64,000 nucleotides of DNA from Hyphomicrobiaceae bacterium (GTDB taxonomy: Bacteria > Pseudomonadota > Alphaproteobacteria > Rhizobiales > Hyphomicrobiaceae), in NCBI GenBank assembly GCA_020638035.1, contig JACKJI010000009.1:1-64000 (forward strand), in the 5' to 3' direction. Below are positions 24,684-34,296 of this stretch, piece by piece; position 1 is the first letter of the stretch; the number at the start of each line of letters is the position of its first letter. Below the pieces are notes generated by a model. That model was not told where the DNA came from. It did no database searches and was given only the letters and a program-made list of their open reading frames with translations. A program made the translations under genes and the position numbers.

Positions 24684-25916
24684 TCAGGCTGGCGCCCGGC
24701 CGAACACCAACACCGCATTGAGGCCGCCGAATGCGAACGAGTTGGACATCGTATAGCGCACATTGAGGCTGCGGCCGGTGTTGGGCACATAATCGAGATC
24801 GCACTTGGGATCGGGATCTGTGAAGCCGATCGTCGGCGGCACCCAACCTTCGTTGATCGCCTTGATGCACACTCCTGCCTCGACGCCGCCGCCCGCACCC
24901 AGGAGATGGCCGTGCATCGACTTGGTGGAGGAGATCGCCATCTTGTAGGCGTGTTCGCCGAAGACGTCCTTGATGGCGTTGGTCTCGTTGACGTCGTTGA
25001 GTGCCGTCGCCGTGCCGTGCGCGTTGAGGTAGTCGATCTCAGACGGATCGAGGCCGGCGTCATCCAGCGCGAACTGCATGGCCGAGCGTGGGCCGTCGAT
25101 GTCCGGGTTGACCATGTCCTTGCTGTCGGACGACATGCCAAAGCCCATGAGTTCGGCCAGGATCGTGGCGCCGCGCCGCTTGGCGTGCTCCAGCTCCTCC
25201 AGCACCAGAATTCCGGCGCCTTCGGCCAGAACCGTGCCGTTGCGCCGCTTGGAGAATGGGAAGCAGCCATCCGGAGAAAGCACGCGCATGGCCTGCCATG
25301 TCCGCATCGAGCCGTAAGTGAGCACGGCTTCCGATGCGCCCGCCACACCGACGTCGCAGAGGCCGTTGCGAATGTAGTCGTAGGCGAGGCCGATCGCATG
25401 CGTCGCCGTCGAGCAGGCCGAACAGGTCGCGAATGTCGGTCCCTTGATGCCGTATTCGATGCCCACGTGCGCGGACGCCGACGAGCCGATGATGCGCAGC
25501 AGTGTTAGCGGGTGCGTGGCGCGCTTGTTGTGGATGAAGAGATCGCGATAGGCCGTCTCGACCGTCGAATATCCGCCGGCGCCAGAGCCGATGATGCAGC
25601 AGGAACGATAGGGGTTGGAATAGGGTGTCGGTAGCCCCGACATCGCCCAGGCTTCATCCGCCGCGCGGCCAGCAAACCACGAATACCGCTCGCCGTACTG
25701 GATCTTCTTGCTTTTGACGTGCACAGCGGGATCAAAGCCTTTGATCTCGCCAGCGATATGGATGTAGAGGTCATCGAGATTGAAGTTCTCGATACGGCTG
25801 ACGCCGCACTTGCCCTCTTTCATCGACGCCCAGGTTTCTGTGCTGTCGAGACCGATCGGTGTGACCATGCCAAAGCCGGTCACCACGACGCGGCGCAAGC
25901 CGTCCGCTCTTTTCAT
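24684..25916 (-). CDS. Beta-ketoacyl-ACP synthase, FabF/KAS II-like
   Basis: Condenses malonyl-ACP with an acyl chain. The 410 residues carry the complete Cys-His-His site: Cys in ATCSACSTATHAIG, His in NAHGTATALND and His in STKSMHGHLLGAGG, plus the C-terminal SNSFAFGGLN. The acyl carrier protein gene lies 108 bases upstream on the same strand. A synthase paired with its own ACP away from the main fab cluster suggests a special lipid (for instance a very-long-chain or secondary-metabolite acyl chain); this is inference. Confidence 0.9.
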   Translation of the reverse strand: MKRADGLRRVVVTGFGMVTPIGLDSTETWASMKEGKCGVSRIENFNLDDLYIHIAGEIKGFDPAVHVKSKKIQYGERYSWFAGRAADEAWAMSGLPTPYSNPYRSCCIIGSGAGGYSTVETAYRDLFIHNKRATHPLTLLRIIGSSASAHVGIEYGIKGPTFATCSACSTATHAIGLAYDYIRNGLCDVGVAGASEAVLTYGSMRTWQAMRVLSPDGCFPFSKRRNGTVLAEGAGILVLEELEHAKRRGATILAELMGFGMSSDSKDMVNPDIDGPRSAMQFALDDAGLDPSEIDYLNAHGTATALNDVNETNAIKDVFGEHAYKMAISSTKSMHGHLLGAGGGVEAGVCIKAINEGWVPPTIGFTDPDPKCDLDYVPNTGRSLNVRYTMSNSFAFGGLNAVLVFGRAPA

Positions 25917-26024
25917 ACACGTACTCTACGATCGAGGCGGCACCAGCGCCGCATTGTAAATGGACCAAGCGCGGGTGCGGTCACCAGCGACATCGCCGGA
26001 CAGGCCGCCCACGCGCAATCTACA

Positions 26025-26300
26025 TCAGGCCTTGGCGGCGTCTGCCGACGCCGAATTCTGGGAGATCAGCGCCTTCACGCGATCAACGACGGAACCGACC
26101 GTCTTGAAATCCTCAACGTCCTCGTTGGCATTGTAGGGGATCTCGATCTGGAACCTGTCCTCGATGTCGAATACGATCATCGCAAGATCGAGGGACTCGA
26201 TTTTCAGATCGGTGAGAGGTGTCGACAGGCTGATGTCGTCACGCGGTTCCTTCATGTGCTTCTTGAGGATCTCGATGATCTTGGTCGCGACGTCGTCCAT
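26025..26300 (-). CDS. Dedicated acyl carrier protein
   Basis: A 91-residue acidic helical protein. The phosphopantetheine Ser lies in LKIESLDLAMIVFDIEDRF, with IESLD in place of the usual DSLD, so the residue before the Ser is Glu rather than Asp. ATG at 26300 begins MDDVATKIIEILKKHM; the frame extends upstream without ACP character. It differs from both the housekeeping AcpP and AcpXL as recalled. With the ketoacyl synthase downstream it forms a two-gene acyl-building unit. Confidence 0.85.
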   Translation of the reverse strand: MDDVATKIIEILKKHMKEPRDDISLSTPLTDLKIESLDLAMIVFDIEDRFQIEIPYNANEDVEDFKTVGSVVDRVKALISQNSASADAAKA

Positions 26301-26692
26301 CTCGTTCTCCTGTCCGTGCCATCGGGCATAACGGATCGCTGTTACTCTGTTCGTACTAGGCACGTGCTGCCCTGCAAACAAGCTGGGGCCGTCCTTATAC
26401 TTAAACCACGAAGCCGTCCAGCATGGGCATTTGCGGCAAAACTAGCAACGACTTCCAAGCAAGCCTCGTGCCGGCATGGGAGGGCACAGCCCCCCGAGCG
26501 GCAGGGTGGAAACAATGTTGTGATACCTCATCATGTTCCCAGCCTCTCCTAGTCGAAAGTCATGAAAAAGTGTTCAATACTATCTACATGGCCTGTCTTG
26601 CATCTGCGTCGCGGCACTTCGACGGCGGGCCCGAAAATACAATGAATGTCCGGCCCTGCCAGCCTTAGCGGACCGGACCGGGAGGCCAGCAG
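26301..26692. other. Divergent promoter region between acp-fabF and the acyl-CoA ligase
   Basis: These 392 bases hold no supportable gene. They separate the leftward acp and the rightward ligase, so both promoters must lie here. GGGAGG precedes the ligase ATG. No clear fatty-acid regulator operator was seen by eye. Confidence 0.5.
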
Positions 26693-28432
26693 ATGACCAT
26701 GTCGAACCCCGCCCCTCAGGCGGGCATTGATGCCAACCCGCGGTGGCTCAACTCCTATCCTCAAAATATCGAGTGGCGTCAGATATTTACCCCAGCTCCT
26801 CTGTATGCGTTGCTGGACCGTGCGGTTGCACGCCATGCGACCCGGCCTGCGACCAATTTTCTAGGGCGCACGCTGACTTATTCCGAACTTGGTCAAAGGG
26901 TCGAGCGAGCCGCAGCGGGACTACAGCGGCTAGGCGTGCGCAAGGGCACAAAGGTCGGTCTCTTCCTGCCCAATTCTCCGACCTTCATCATCTTTTACTA
27001 TGCGGTGCTGAAAGCCGGCGGCATCGTCGTCAACTACAACCCCCTCTATACGCTCGATGAGCTCGCGTTCCAGATTCGGGACAGCGAAACCGAGATCATG
27101 GTGACGCTCGACCTGAAGCTCCTGTTCGACAAGGTGGAGGCCTTGTTGAAGGACGGCGTCCTGGCCAGGGCAGTCGTCGCCCCTTTCACCAGCCTGCTAC
27201 CGGGCACCAAATCCGTTCTCTTCCGCCTACTGAAGGGTAAGGAGCTGGCCCACCCGTCGGCCTCGCCGATACGTGACCGCATTACGACCGAGGGCCAGGT
27301 GATGACCGACCAGGGTCCGCGCATGCCGGTGCCGATCGACCCGGAAAGGGACATCGCCGTGCTCCAATATACGGGTGGCACGACCGGCACGCCGAAGGGA
27401 GCCATGCTGACCCACGCCAACGCCTACGTTAACGTGCTTCAGGTGGCGAGTTGGGCGCCCGACCTGAAAGACGGCGAGGAGCGGGTGATGGGCGTGCTGC
27501 CGTTCTTCCACGTTTTCGCAATGACGGTCGTTATGAATTTCGGCGTCGCCAAGGCTGCCGAGATGGTCATCATGCCGCGTTTTGTTCTCAACGACGCGCT
27601 GAAGCTGATCAACCACACGCGGCCCACCGTGATGCCGGGCGTACCGACGCTCTTTAACGCCATCATGAACCACCCCAAGATCAAGAGCTTCGATCTGTCC
27701 TCGTTGAAGTTCTGCCTGTCGGGCGGCGCACCATTGCCGATCGAGGTCAAGCAGAGGTTCGAAACACTGACGGGCTGCAAGGTGGTCGAAGGTTACGGGC
27801 TTTCCGAATCGTCGCCTGTCGCCACCTGCAACCCGATTGAGGGCAAGATCAAGTCCGGCTCGATCGGCATTCCGCTGCCGGCGACCTTCATCTCCCTGCG
27901 CGACCTTGATGACGCAGACAAGGAAGTACCCCACGGCGAAAAGGGTGAAGTCTGCATCAAGGGGCCGCAGGTTATGCTCGGCTACTGGAACCGGCCTGCC
28001 GAAACCGCCGCGGTCTTCACTTCGGACGGCTTTCTTCGCACCGGCGACGTTGCCCGCATGGATGACGACGGCTTCTTCGCCATCGAGGACCGTATCAAGG
28101 ATCTCATCATCTGCTCGGGCTACAACGTCTATCCTCGGCAGATCGAGGAACGCATCTATGAGCATCCAGCCGTCGAGGAAGTAACCGTCATCGGCATCAA
28201 GGACGAATATCGCGGCGAAGCACCCAAGGCCTTCATCAAGCTCAAATCGGGCGCCCAGGCGAGCGCCGAAGACATCATGGCACACCTGGAGAAAACTCTC
28301 TCCAGAATCGAGCTGCCAGCAGCCATTGAATTCCGCGACAGCCTGCCCAAGACGATGATTGGCAAGTTGTCCAAGAAGGAGCTGAAGCAGGAGGAGGCGG
28401 CACGCGAGGCGGCCGCCCGCAAGACCGGATGA
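26693..28432 (+). CDS. fadD: Long-chain acyl-CoA synthetase
   Basis: A 579-residue AMP-forming ligase that activates fatty acids to acyl-CoA. The P-loop-like motif YTGGTTGTPKGAMLTHAN, the GYGLSESSPV block, DGFLRTGDVARMDDDGFF and the C-terminal KDLIICSGYNVYPRQIEE with the final Lys in MIGKLSKKEL give the full family set. Length is usual for FadD. The next gene, a MerR regulator, overlaps its stop. Specific chain length cannot be told. Confidence 0.9.
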   Translation: MTMSNPAPQAGIDANPRWLNSYPQNIEWRQIFTPAPLYALLDRAVARHATRPATNFLGRTLTYSELGQRVERAAAGLQRLGVRKGTKVGLFLPNSPTFIIFYYAVLKAGGIVVNYNPLYTLDELAFQIRDSETEIMVTLDLKLLFDKVEALLKDGVLARAVVAPFTSLLPGTKSVLFRLLKGKELAHPSASPIRDRITTEGQVMTDQGPRMPVPIDPERDIAVLQYTGGTTGTPKGAMLTHANAYVNVLQVASWAPDLKDGEERVMGVLPFFHVFAMTVVMNFGVAKAAEMVIMPRFVLNDALKLINHTRPTVMPGVPTLFNAIMNHPKIKSFDLSSLKFCLSGGAPLPIEVKQRFETLTGCKVVEGYGLSESSPVATCNPIEGKIKSGSIGIPLPATFISLRDLDDADKEVPHGEKGEVCIKGPQVMLGYWNRPAETAAVFTSDGFLRTGDVARMDDDGFFAIEDRIKDLIICSGYNVYPRQIEERIYEHPAVEEVTVIGIKDEYRGEAPKAFIKLKSGAQASAEDIMAHLEKTLSRIELPAAIEFRDSLPKTMIGKLSKKELKQEEAAREAAARKTG

Positions 28433-28872
28433 CACGGATGGAGCACAACAATCACACAGACTGTGCATCCGAGCACAATGCAACCGAAGCGGACCGCACC
28501 TACTCCATCGGCCAACTCGCCGAAGAGTTCCAGATCACGACACGCGCAATCCGATTCTATGAGTCACGCGGCTTGATCCAGCCGCAGCGCGAAGGGACGA
28601 ACCGCATCTACTCGCGCCGCGACCGTGGCCGCCTCGCCATCATCCTTCGCGGCAAGAACCTCGGCTTCACGCTGGAGGATATTGCCGCGTATCTGGAACT
28701 CTACTCCGTCGACCGTTCACAACGCACGCAGACCGAGATGCTGCTCGACAAGGTCGAGGCCGCCATCGCCGACCTCAACCGCAAGAAGGCAGATCTTGCG
28801 CGCACCTTGAACGATCTCAAGGTGCTACGCGCCGAGTGCACGGCCTTTCTCAAGACCGTCGACAAAACCTGA
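28429..28872 (+). CDS. MerR-family regulator coupled to fadD (LiuR-like)
   Basis: A 147-residue regulator. After about 20 polar residues come the MerR winged-helix motifs TYSIGQLAEEFQITTRAIRFYESRGL (split here as helix, turn and recognition helix), RIYSRRDRGRLAIILRGKNLG, then a coiled-coil dimer helix. No metal Cys are present at the usual C-terminal site. It overlaps the fadD stop by four bases; an ATG at 28438 is possible. MerR proteins of this shape (LiuR) control branched-chain or fatty acid breakdown, which fits the context. Confidence 0.82.
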   Translation: MTRMEHNNHTDCASEHNATEADRTYSIGQLAEEFQITTRAIRFYESRGLIQPQREGTNRIYSRRDRGRLAIILRGKNLGFTLEDIAAYLELYSVDRSQRTQTEMLLDKVEAAIADLNRKKADLARTLNDLKVLRAECTAFLKTVDKT

Positions 28873-28903
28873 CGGGGGACCGACGCCGCGTCTCGGCCGC
28901 GGC

Positions 28904-30223
28904 TCAGCGATAGAGATCCGCGCGTGTCGGTGGCAATGGTGAGGGGCGTTTCGCGCTCTTGGAGCAGAGCGTCTGAAAGAGCCGCGCCGTGCCTCGCTCG
29001 AAAGCGAGCGCGCAACCTGCCAGATAAGCCACGTAGATCCTGTATTTCGCTTCACCGACAAGCGCGATCGCTTCCGACTTGCGAGCCATTAGCCGCTGGC
29101 ACCACATCTCACAGGTGCGGGCGTAGTGCATGCGCCAGCCTTCGACATCGTGCACTTCGAAGCCGGCCAGTTCCATCTCCGCCACCGTATGGCCGATGTC
29201 ATCGAGGGCGCCACCGGGAAAGATATACTTGGCGAGCGCCCGCTGCTCTGGCCGTAGCCGCTCTGGCAAAAGTCGCCCCTTGTTCCGCTTTGCCTTGCGC
29301 GAGATGGCATGGTTGAGGAACAGGCCGTCCTCCGCCAGAAGCGAGCGGATCTTTCGCATGTAGTCTGGGATGTTTTTCAGACCGATCGCCTCGTACATGC
29401 CGACAGATGCGATCTTGTCATAAGTGCCCGTCGCATTGATGTAGTCGACGAGTTCGAACGTCACCCTGTCTTCCAGACCGAGCCGCTTCACCTTCTCGCG
29501 CGCATAGGCGAGCTGCTCTTGCGACAGCGTGATGCCATGCGCCTTGACGCCATAGTTCTGTGCCGCGTGGCACACGAGACCGCCCCAGCCCGAGCCGATG
29601 TCGAGGAATTTCTCACCCGGCTTCAGCCTCAGTTTGCGGCACACCATGTCGAGCTTGTTCTTCTGCGCGGTTGCCAGGTCCTGGCCCCAGTCATGGAAGT
29701 AGGCACAGGTGTAGACCATCTGCTCGCACAGGAAGAGAGCATAGAAATCGTTCGACAGGTCATAATGGAATTGTATGTAGTCCTTGTTGTCGTCGCCCGC
29801 GCGGGCGTTGCCGACAATATCGCCGGCGAATGCACCCTGTTCCCTCGGCGCGGCACCGGGCGCGAACAGGAACGGTGACAGTCGCTGAGCTGCCTTGAGA
29901 ATATCGCCGCCCTTGAGTTTCACCGAGCGCCCGCGCCGGTTGATCTGCCGGCCCAGGTCAAGAATCGAGCCACCGGCCAGGTCGATACGCTTGTCGACGT
30001 AGTGACGGATGATCGTATCGAGTGATGGCCGCCGCAGCGTCGAGGCGATGACGCCCGGATCGGCGATGACGATCTCAAGCGGTCCGGCCGCCGAACCGCC
30101 CAGCGGAACGCGCGAGCCATCCCACAGCCGAACGAAGGCATCGATGCCGAGCACCGGGGCGAGTTCATCGATCAGCCGCCGTGCCGCCGCTAGCCTTTTG
30201 TCGTCGGCGCCGCCTCTAGACAT
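28904..30223 (-). CDS. cfa: Cyclopropane-fatty-acyl-phospholipid synthase family methyltransferase
   Basis: A 439-residue enzyme that adds a methylene from SAM to unsaturated phospholipid acyl chains. The N-terminal lipid-binding domain is followed by the entry motif IQFHYDLSNDFYALFL, MVYTCAYF, the SAM motif FLDIGSGWGGLVCHAAQNYG and GGALDDIG near the C-terminus. It is longer than E. coli Cfa (about 380) because of the N-terminal part. It is convergent with the MerR gene, 31 bases apart. A related tuberculostearate-type methyltransferase cannot be excluded. Confidence 0.88.
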   Translation of the reverse strand: MSRGGADDKRLAAARRLIDELAPVLGIDAFVRLWDGSRVPLGGSAAGPLEIVIADPGVIASTLRRPSLDTIIRHYVDKRIDLAGGSILDLGRQINRRGRSVKLKGGDILKAAQRLSPFLFAPGAAPREQGAFAGDIVGNARAGDDNKDYIQFHYDLSNDFYALFLCEQMVYTCAYFHDWGQDLATAQKNKLDMVCRKLRLKPGEKFLDIGSGWGGLVCHAAQNYGVKAHGITLSQEQLAYAREKVKRLGLEDRVTFELVDYINATGTYDKIASVGMYEAIGLKNIPDYMRKIRSLLAEDGLFLNHAISRKAKRNKGRLLPERLRPEQRALAKYIFPGGALDDIGHTVAEMELAGFEVHDVEGWRMHYARTCEMWCQRLMARKSEAIALVGEAKYRIYVAYLAGCALAFERGTARLFQTLCSKSAKRPSPLPPTRADLYR

Positions 30224-30564
30224 CGAACCTCCGTTGATTGCTGAGCAGGATCAGCGCGCAACACATAGCGAATGCCGACGCCCTTGTCTTTGCGTCGCTG
30301 CGAGCACGTGTTGACGAAAAAGATAGGCCCCATGCCAGCGTGGCACATCAGCCTCACAGAGGTGTGGCAATATGGACGCCCGCGACCCGGTACACGCTAG
30401 GGCAGCCGCAGCGCAGGTGCTTAGCTACCCGCGCGGATTTCGCAACCCTCCTGTCGAACGGCGGCCACCGCTCACGGAACAGCCCCCTACTCCATAACTC
30501 GTCTGACAGTGACCCGACGACACCCGCATGCGTCCAAAACACGCCCCGCGGAAGGCGCGCAAGT
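30224..30564. other. Intergenic region between cfa and the PhoX-type gene
   Basis: In 341 bases no gene is supported. It contains the cfa promoter (leftward) and the 3' side of the PhoX-type gene. No strong hairpin or T-run was noticed. Confidence 0.4.
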
Positions 30565-32541
30565 TCAGCGTGTCATCGCCGGCATCCCGCGCAAATAACC
30601 GACAATGCTTCGTTGATCCACGAGCGCACGCAGATCGCGCTTGATCGCATCGGGATACGACTTCAGATCTTCGGCCGCACCCGGGTGTTGCAGATTTCCG
30701 GTGACATACGCGTGACCGTTGATGTCGCTGTAGACACCAAGCCCGGTATTCTCGGCACCGGCAGGGGCTGAAAAGATGCGCACCGCCATTCGTGTATCGA
30801 TGTCGACAGCCCAAGTGAAATTGTTGAGGTGATTATTGGAGTCCTCGCCGACGAAAAGCGTCCGCATGACATCCGAGTAGCGAATATTGTCAGGGTTGGC
30901 GATCCGCTCGGTGTCACACTTGTCGTAGCGACCTACCTTTGCATTCTTTGGTTGGCGCGCGCCGTGGATCAGCACCTTCATATCCGTCGCGACCCAATCA
31001 CTATCGATAAGGCCCCCGTCAGTGTCCTTCTGGCCGCCGCTCATCGCGCTCTCATAGACGGCGCCGCAGACGAGATCCTTCTGATCACCCGAAAGAGCAA
31101 TGTCGTCACGTGGCCGACTGGCATTCTGGCCATCGATCATGCCTTTCCGGATAAAGCTCATGGCTGTGTAGAGTTTCTTGTCCGCGGCGTTGTGAGCTTG
31201 GCCTTCCATTTTCGTGAATTCTGTCGTGGCCCCACGCCAAGCGGCATATCGGCGGGTTTCGAGAAAAGCTGCTGCCTTTTCCATTCCGGGCTTGAGTCGA
31301 TAATAGGTCAAACCGGTCGCTCCGCCCGTACCGCTGTAAACGTAAAGCGGCCTCGACTCGCTCGCCCCCTCAGGCACGGCCTTCGCAGCATCCGCTCCCG
31401 CCGTCTCCCATATGTCTGAGAAGCGAATGCCACTGGCGACGAGCTGCCGGATCTCCGCATCCGTCGCATGTCCGAGCCGGATCCATTCAAGGCGCGCGGC
31501 GCCGAAGTCGACAGCACTCGACTGCACCCAGCGAGCGGCATAGAGCACGCCAGCCGAGAGATCCTCCGGCTTGTCGGCGACAAACATCGCGCGAATGACG
31601 TCATCGCCATCATCGCCGAAATAGACCGTGCGGCGATCAGGCATCACCTCGCCGTGCTCAAAGGCAAGTCGCCCCATCGCAAAACGCTTTGCAACCGAAG
31701 TGGTCCCATCCCCGCCGACCTTGACTTCTACAATGTGACCGTAGTCATAGGGGTTCGCACCACCTTCCGCAGCCGTCTTTCCCAACGTGCCGAGGTAGAG
31801 GTTCATCGCATCGAGGGGCCGTTGCTGGAACGCTTGCGCGTCGGGCTCGTATTCCTCGCTGCCAAGGTGCGTCATCCAGGGCGAAATCGAGCTGTTACAG
31901 GGTATCCAGAGCCCCTGCACCGATGCCATGTCGATCGTCTTGAGCGCGACGGGGCTGAGCGCGCCGGTTGCCGGGTCCTGATCGATCGTTGTCAGATTCA
32001 TGGACATCGGAAGCTGACCGTATAGCTCGACCGGCGGCTTCGTGGGATCGACGTTAGTCGCTTCGGTTGCATATTCGACGTGATTGACCATGAACAGCGT
32101 GTGCCCCGCGACACCAGCGGCTTTGGAGCCCGGCACATTGAGCAGCGACGTCCCATCGGCTCCCGCCGCGGCAAAGGGACCACGAGCGCGACCGTCTTCG
32201 GTCGCCGCACTCTCGAGGATAGGTGCGCCGGTCTTGTCGACGACGAGCCCTGCATAGCCGCCTGACAGAAAGTCGCCCGACCGATGCAAGATCTCATAGC
32301 TCAAGGGAAACGAGCGCTCACTACCGTCTGCCAGCGTAACAATCGCCTGCGAGCGCGTGTACGGCTGCGTCATCTCCATAGCGGTGGCGGGCGGTGGCGT
32401 CGCCGTAAAGCGGATGTGTTTGATCTGCAGGGGGCTCGTTGACGCTTCGAGCTGTGGCGGCGCTGATTGCTGAGCACAGGCAACGCCGGCACTGATAGTT
32501 GCAAGAGCACCCATCACAACGATCGAAGAAAATCGGCACAT
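30565..32541 (-). CDS. PhoX-family (DUF839) exported phosphatase-like protein
   Basis: A 658-residue secreted protein with a Sec-type signal (SSIVVMGALATISAGVACAQQ). The body is beta-propeller-like and shows PhoX/DUF839 features: a metal-site Glu/Asp-rich block GRLAFEHGEVMPDRRTVYFGDD, TEFTKMEGQAHNAADKKLY, and DNIRYSDVMRTLFVGEDS followed by NNFTWAVDI. PhoX enzymes are calcium/iron alkaline phosphatases, usually Tat-exported; no twin Arg is seen here, so cofactor loading may differ. No Pho box was found by eye upstream. Confidence 0.78.
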   Translation of the reverse strand: MCRFSSIVVMGALATISAGVACAQQSAPPQLEASTSPLQIKHIRFTATPPPATAMEMTQPYTRSQAIVTLADGSERSFPLSYEILHRSGDFLSGGYAGLVVDKTGAPILESAATEDGRARGPFAAAGADGTSLLNVPGSKAAGVAGHTLFMVNHVEYATEATNVDPTKPPVELYGQLPMSMNLTTIDQDPATGALSPVALKTIDMASVQGLWIPCNSSISPWMTHLGSEEYEPDAQAFQQRPLDAMNLYLGTLGKTAAEGGANPYDYGHIVEVKVGGDGTTSVAKRFAMGRLAFEHGEVMPDRRTVYFGDDGDDVIRAMFVADKPEDLSAGVLYAARWVQSSAVDFGAARLEWIRLGHATDAEIRQLVASGIRFSDIWETAGADAAKAVPEGASESRPLYVYSGTGGATGLTYYRLKPGMEKAAAFLETRRYAAWRGATTEFTKMEGQAHNAADKKLYTAMSFIRKGMIDGQNASRPRDDIALSGDQKDLVCGAVYESAMSGGQKDTDGGLIDSDWVATDMKVLIHGARQPKNAKVGRYDKCDTERIANPDNIRYSDVMRTLFVGEDSNNHLNNFTWAVDIDTRMAVRIFSAPAGAENTGLGVYSDINGHAYVTGNLQHPGAAEDLKSYPDAIKRDLRALVDQRSIVGYLRGMPAMTR

Positions 32542-32755
32542 GTGAATTCCGTTCCGAAGATGTTCCGATAATCCCTGCGCAGCCGCCACCACGCCACTGC
32601 GGCACGCTCGGGCTTCTGATGAATGACGACACACGACCAGCCCCGACGCCATCAGGCCGACAGCTCGATCAACATCCGGCCGACGATCGATTTGACGCGC
32701 AGTGCGATCCGGGCTGCGACTGGAAATCACGCGAGTCTGGGAGTTCAAGTCTCGA

Positions 32756-33013
32756 TCAATACCGGATCTCTTCGCGGCGCGCACCGCTGAGCGCTCGTCT
32801 GCCTCGTTCAATCTGTTCCAAACAGATCTGCCGCTTGCGAACCAGTTCGACCCTCTCGGCAAAGCTTTCGACGCGTTCGATCTTGTCTTCGAATTTCTGC
32901 TTCTTGCTTTCGAGGCGGTCCAGCAGGTCCTCGAGTTCTCTCGCGCGCCTGCCCTTGCTCAGGTCCGGCTCCAGCAACCGGTCGAGTTTCTCCAGGATCT
33001 TGCTTGTGCGCAT
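32756..33013 (-). CDS. Small coiled-coil protein, paralogue 1
   Basis: An 85-residue charged, helical protein starting MRTSKILEKLDRLLEPD, with heptad-like EDLLDRLESKKQKFEDKIE and RQICLEQIERGRRALSG. It aligns along its length with the protein at 33449-33814: both have a KI-x-x-x-L start, an LxxKKxKxExK core, a single Cys and a GRxAL end. ATG at 33013 is chosen because the similarity begins there; the frame runs on to 33127. No known family was recognised. Confidence 0.6.
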   Translation of the reverse strand: MRTSKILEKLDRLLEPDLSKGRRARELEDLLDRLESKKQKFEDKIERVESFAERVELVRKRQICLEQIERGRRALSGARREEIRY

Positions 33014-33448
33014 GCGCACCGCCTTCCGCCATTTCCAGCCGCGTCGAGCGGGACGCGCGGCCGCCAGTCGAATCGACCAGCACGAGCGCATCCAAAATTC
33101 AGTTGGATCATCGGCATGAGGAGGCACCCCAAGGCACTGCAGACCGAGACTCTGCAGCAGAAAACCCTAAGAAGCAAACTCAGCCAACGACAGCAACATT
33201 CCACCGGCGCATGCCCCGGCGGAGTGCCAGCCTGCATCTATCAATCAGAAGAAATCTAGCGTGCGAATTTGAAGCCACGATGACAGATCAACGATGTGGC
33301 GCCCACGTGGAATCGCTTCTTGGCGCTCCGGCTCCCGCGTCCACAAGCCACGCGCCTGCCAGAAACCCCAACGATCCAAGTATTCATTCTGGGCAATAGC
33401 GATCGCTCGACTTGGCTCCACCCGGAGCCAGACGTTCGTTCTCGTGTA
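33014..33448. other. Intergenic region between the coiled-coil paralogues
   Basis: These 435 bases show no supportable gene on either strand. The promoter of paralogue 1 and the end of paralogue 2 lie here. Nothing repetitive stands out. Confidence 0.4.
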
Positions 33449-33814
33449 TCAGTGCCGCAGTGTCCGCGCCGCGCCCTCAGGCTTCGGCACGTTGCTCTCA
33501 CTCTTTGCACCGTCCTCGCTCGCGGATTTGTTCTTGTCCTTACCGACAGGCTTTGCGCTTTTGGCCACGCTCGCGGGCTTCGCGGACTCTGGCTTCAACG
33601 CTTTTCTACCCTTGGCAAGCTCGACGTCACAGGCCTCGATCTTCTGGCCGAGCTTCTTCCTCTCGCCGTCGACGTTCTTGGCCTTCGATTCGTACTTCTT
33701 TTTCTTCTTGCCCAGCTCATCGACAAGCTTATGGATCTTCTCGCTGCGCTTCTTTTGTCCCGGCTCAGTGTCGAGCGCGGTCTTTAGCTCTTGCATGATC
33801 TTTTTGAGGCGCAT
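33449..33814 (-). CDS. Small coiled-coil protein, paralogue 2, with a disordered tail
   Basis: A 121-residue, very Lys-rich protein. Residues 1-72 (MRLKKIMQELKTALDTEP onward, KKKKKYESKAKNVDGERKK, CDVELAKGRKALKPE) form one long coiled coil like paralogue 1. The rest is an Ala/Lys/Ser/Pro-rich tail that looks disordered. It may bind nucleic acid or a partner coil. Not recognised beyond its twin. ATG at 33814; an AT-rich stretch lies just upstream. Confidence 0.62.
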   Translation of the reverse strand: MRLKKIMQELKTALDTEPGQKKRSEKIHKLVDELGKKKKKYESKAKNVDGERKKLGQKIEACDVELAKGRKALKPESAKPASVAKSAKPVGKDKNKSASEDGAKSESNVPKPEGAARTLRH

Positions 33815-34296
33815 CTATTAAACTCCGCATGAAACTGCATTGGCATTAGCCATACGCAGGACGAACCGAGTACGATTAACAGTCTCCCATGAAGCTTTTG
33901 CGACAGTTATGCGACAGGCGGGCTAGGCTAGAAAATCGGCAATTCAGGATGCCACCCCGTTGCCGCGATGCAGTCTCCGAACGTCCGTTGTGAGACCATT
34001 GCGCATTGCAACCTCGCGCAAACACGCATCGCAACAGGTGACGCCGGGCTCGGCCCAGGTGTAGCACCAGAAACGGCATCCGATGGTTAGTCCACCACCC
34101 CACCCAAGAGCACTCTAATTCTGCCCATCCTATCAGGACATTAGGCACCACTACCGCGACTCCGGGCATTGGCAATGCGTGTCTGCGTGACCGTTGGCGC
34201 GCTCCTTTGCGAGAATGAGCCTTGCCGCTGGATTATCATCCAATTGGCCGACGTTGACCGCCAGCCGCTACCACTCGCCGGTCCGGAGATGACCTG
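33815..34296. other. Divergent intergenic region before the methanethiol oxidase
   Basis: No gene is supported in these 482 bases; short frames here lack family character or ribosome sites. It must contain the mtoX promoter (rightward) and the coiled-coil paralogue 2 promoter (leftward). GGAGA precedes the mtoX ATG. Confidence 0.45.

Noticed and set aside
32756..33127. Longer start for the first coiled-coil gene
   Set aside because: Similarity to its paralogue begins at the ATG at 33013; the extension is Arg/Trp-rich and not shared.
33876..34175. A 99-codon minus frame upstream of mtoX
   Set aside because: No ribosome site, no family character, and it would sit in the divergent promoter region.
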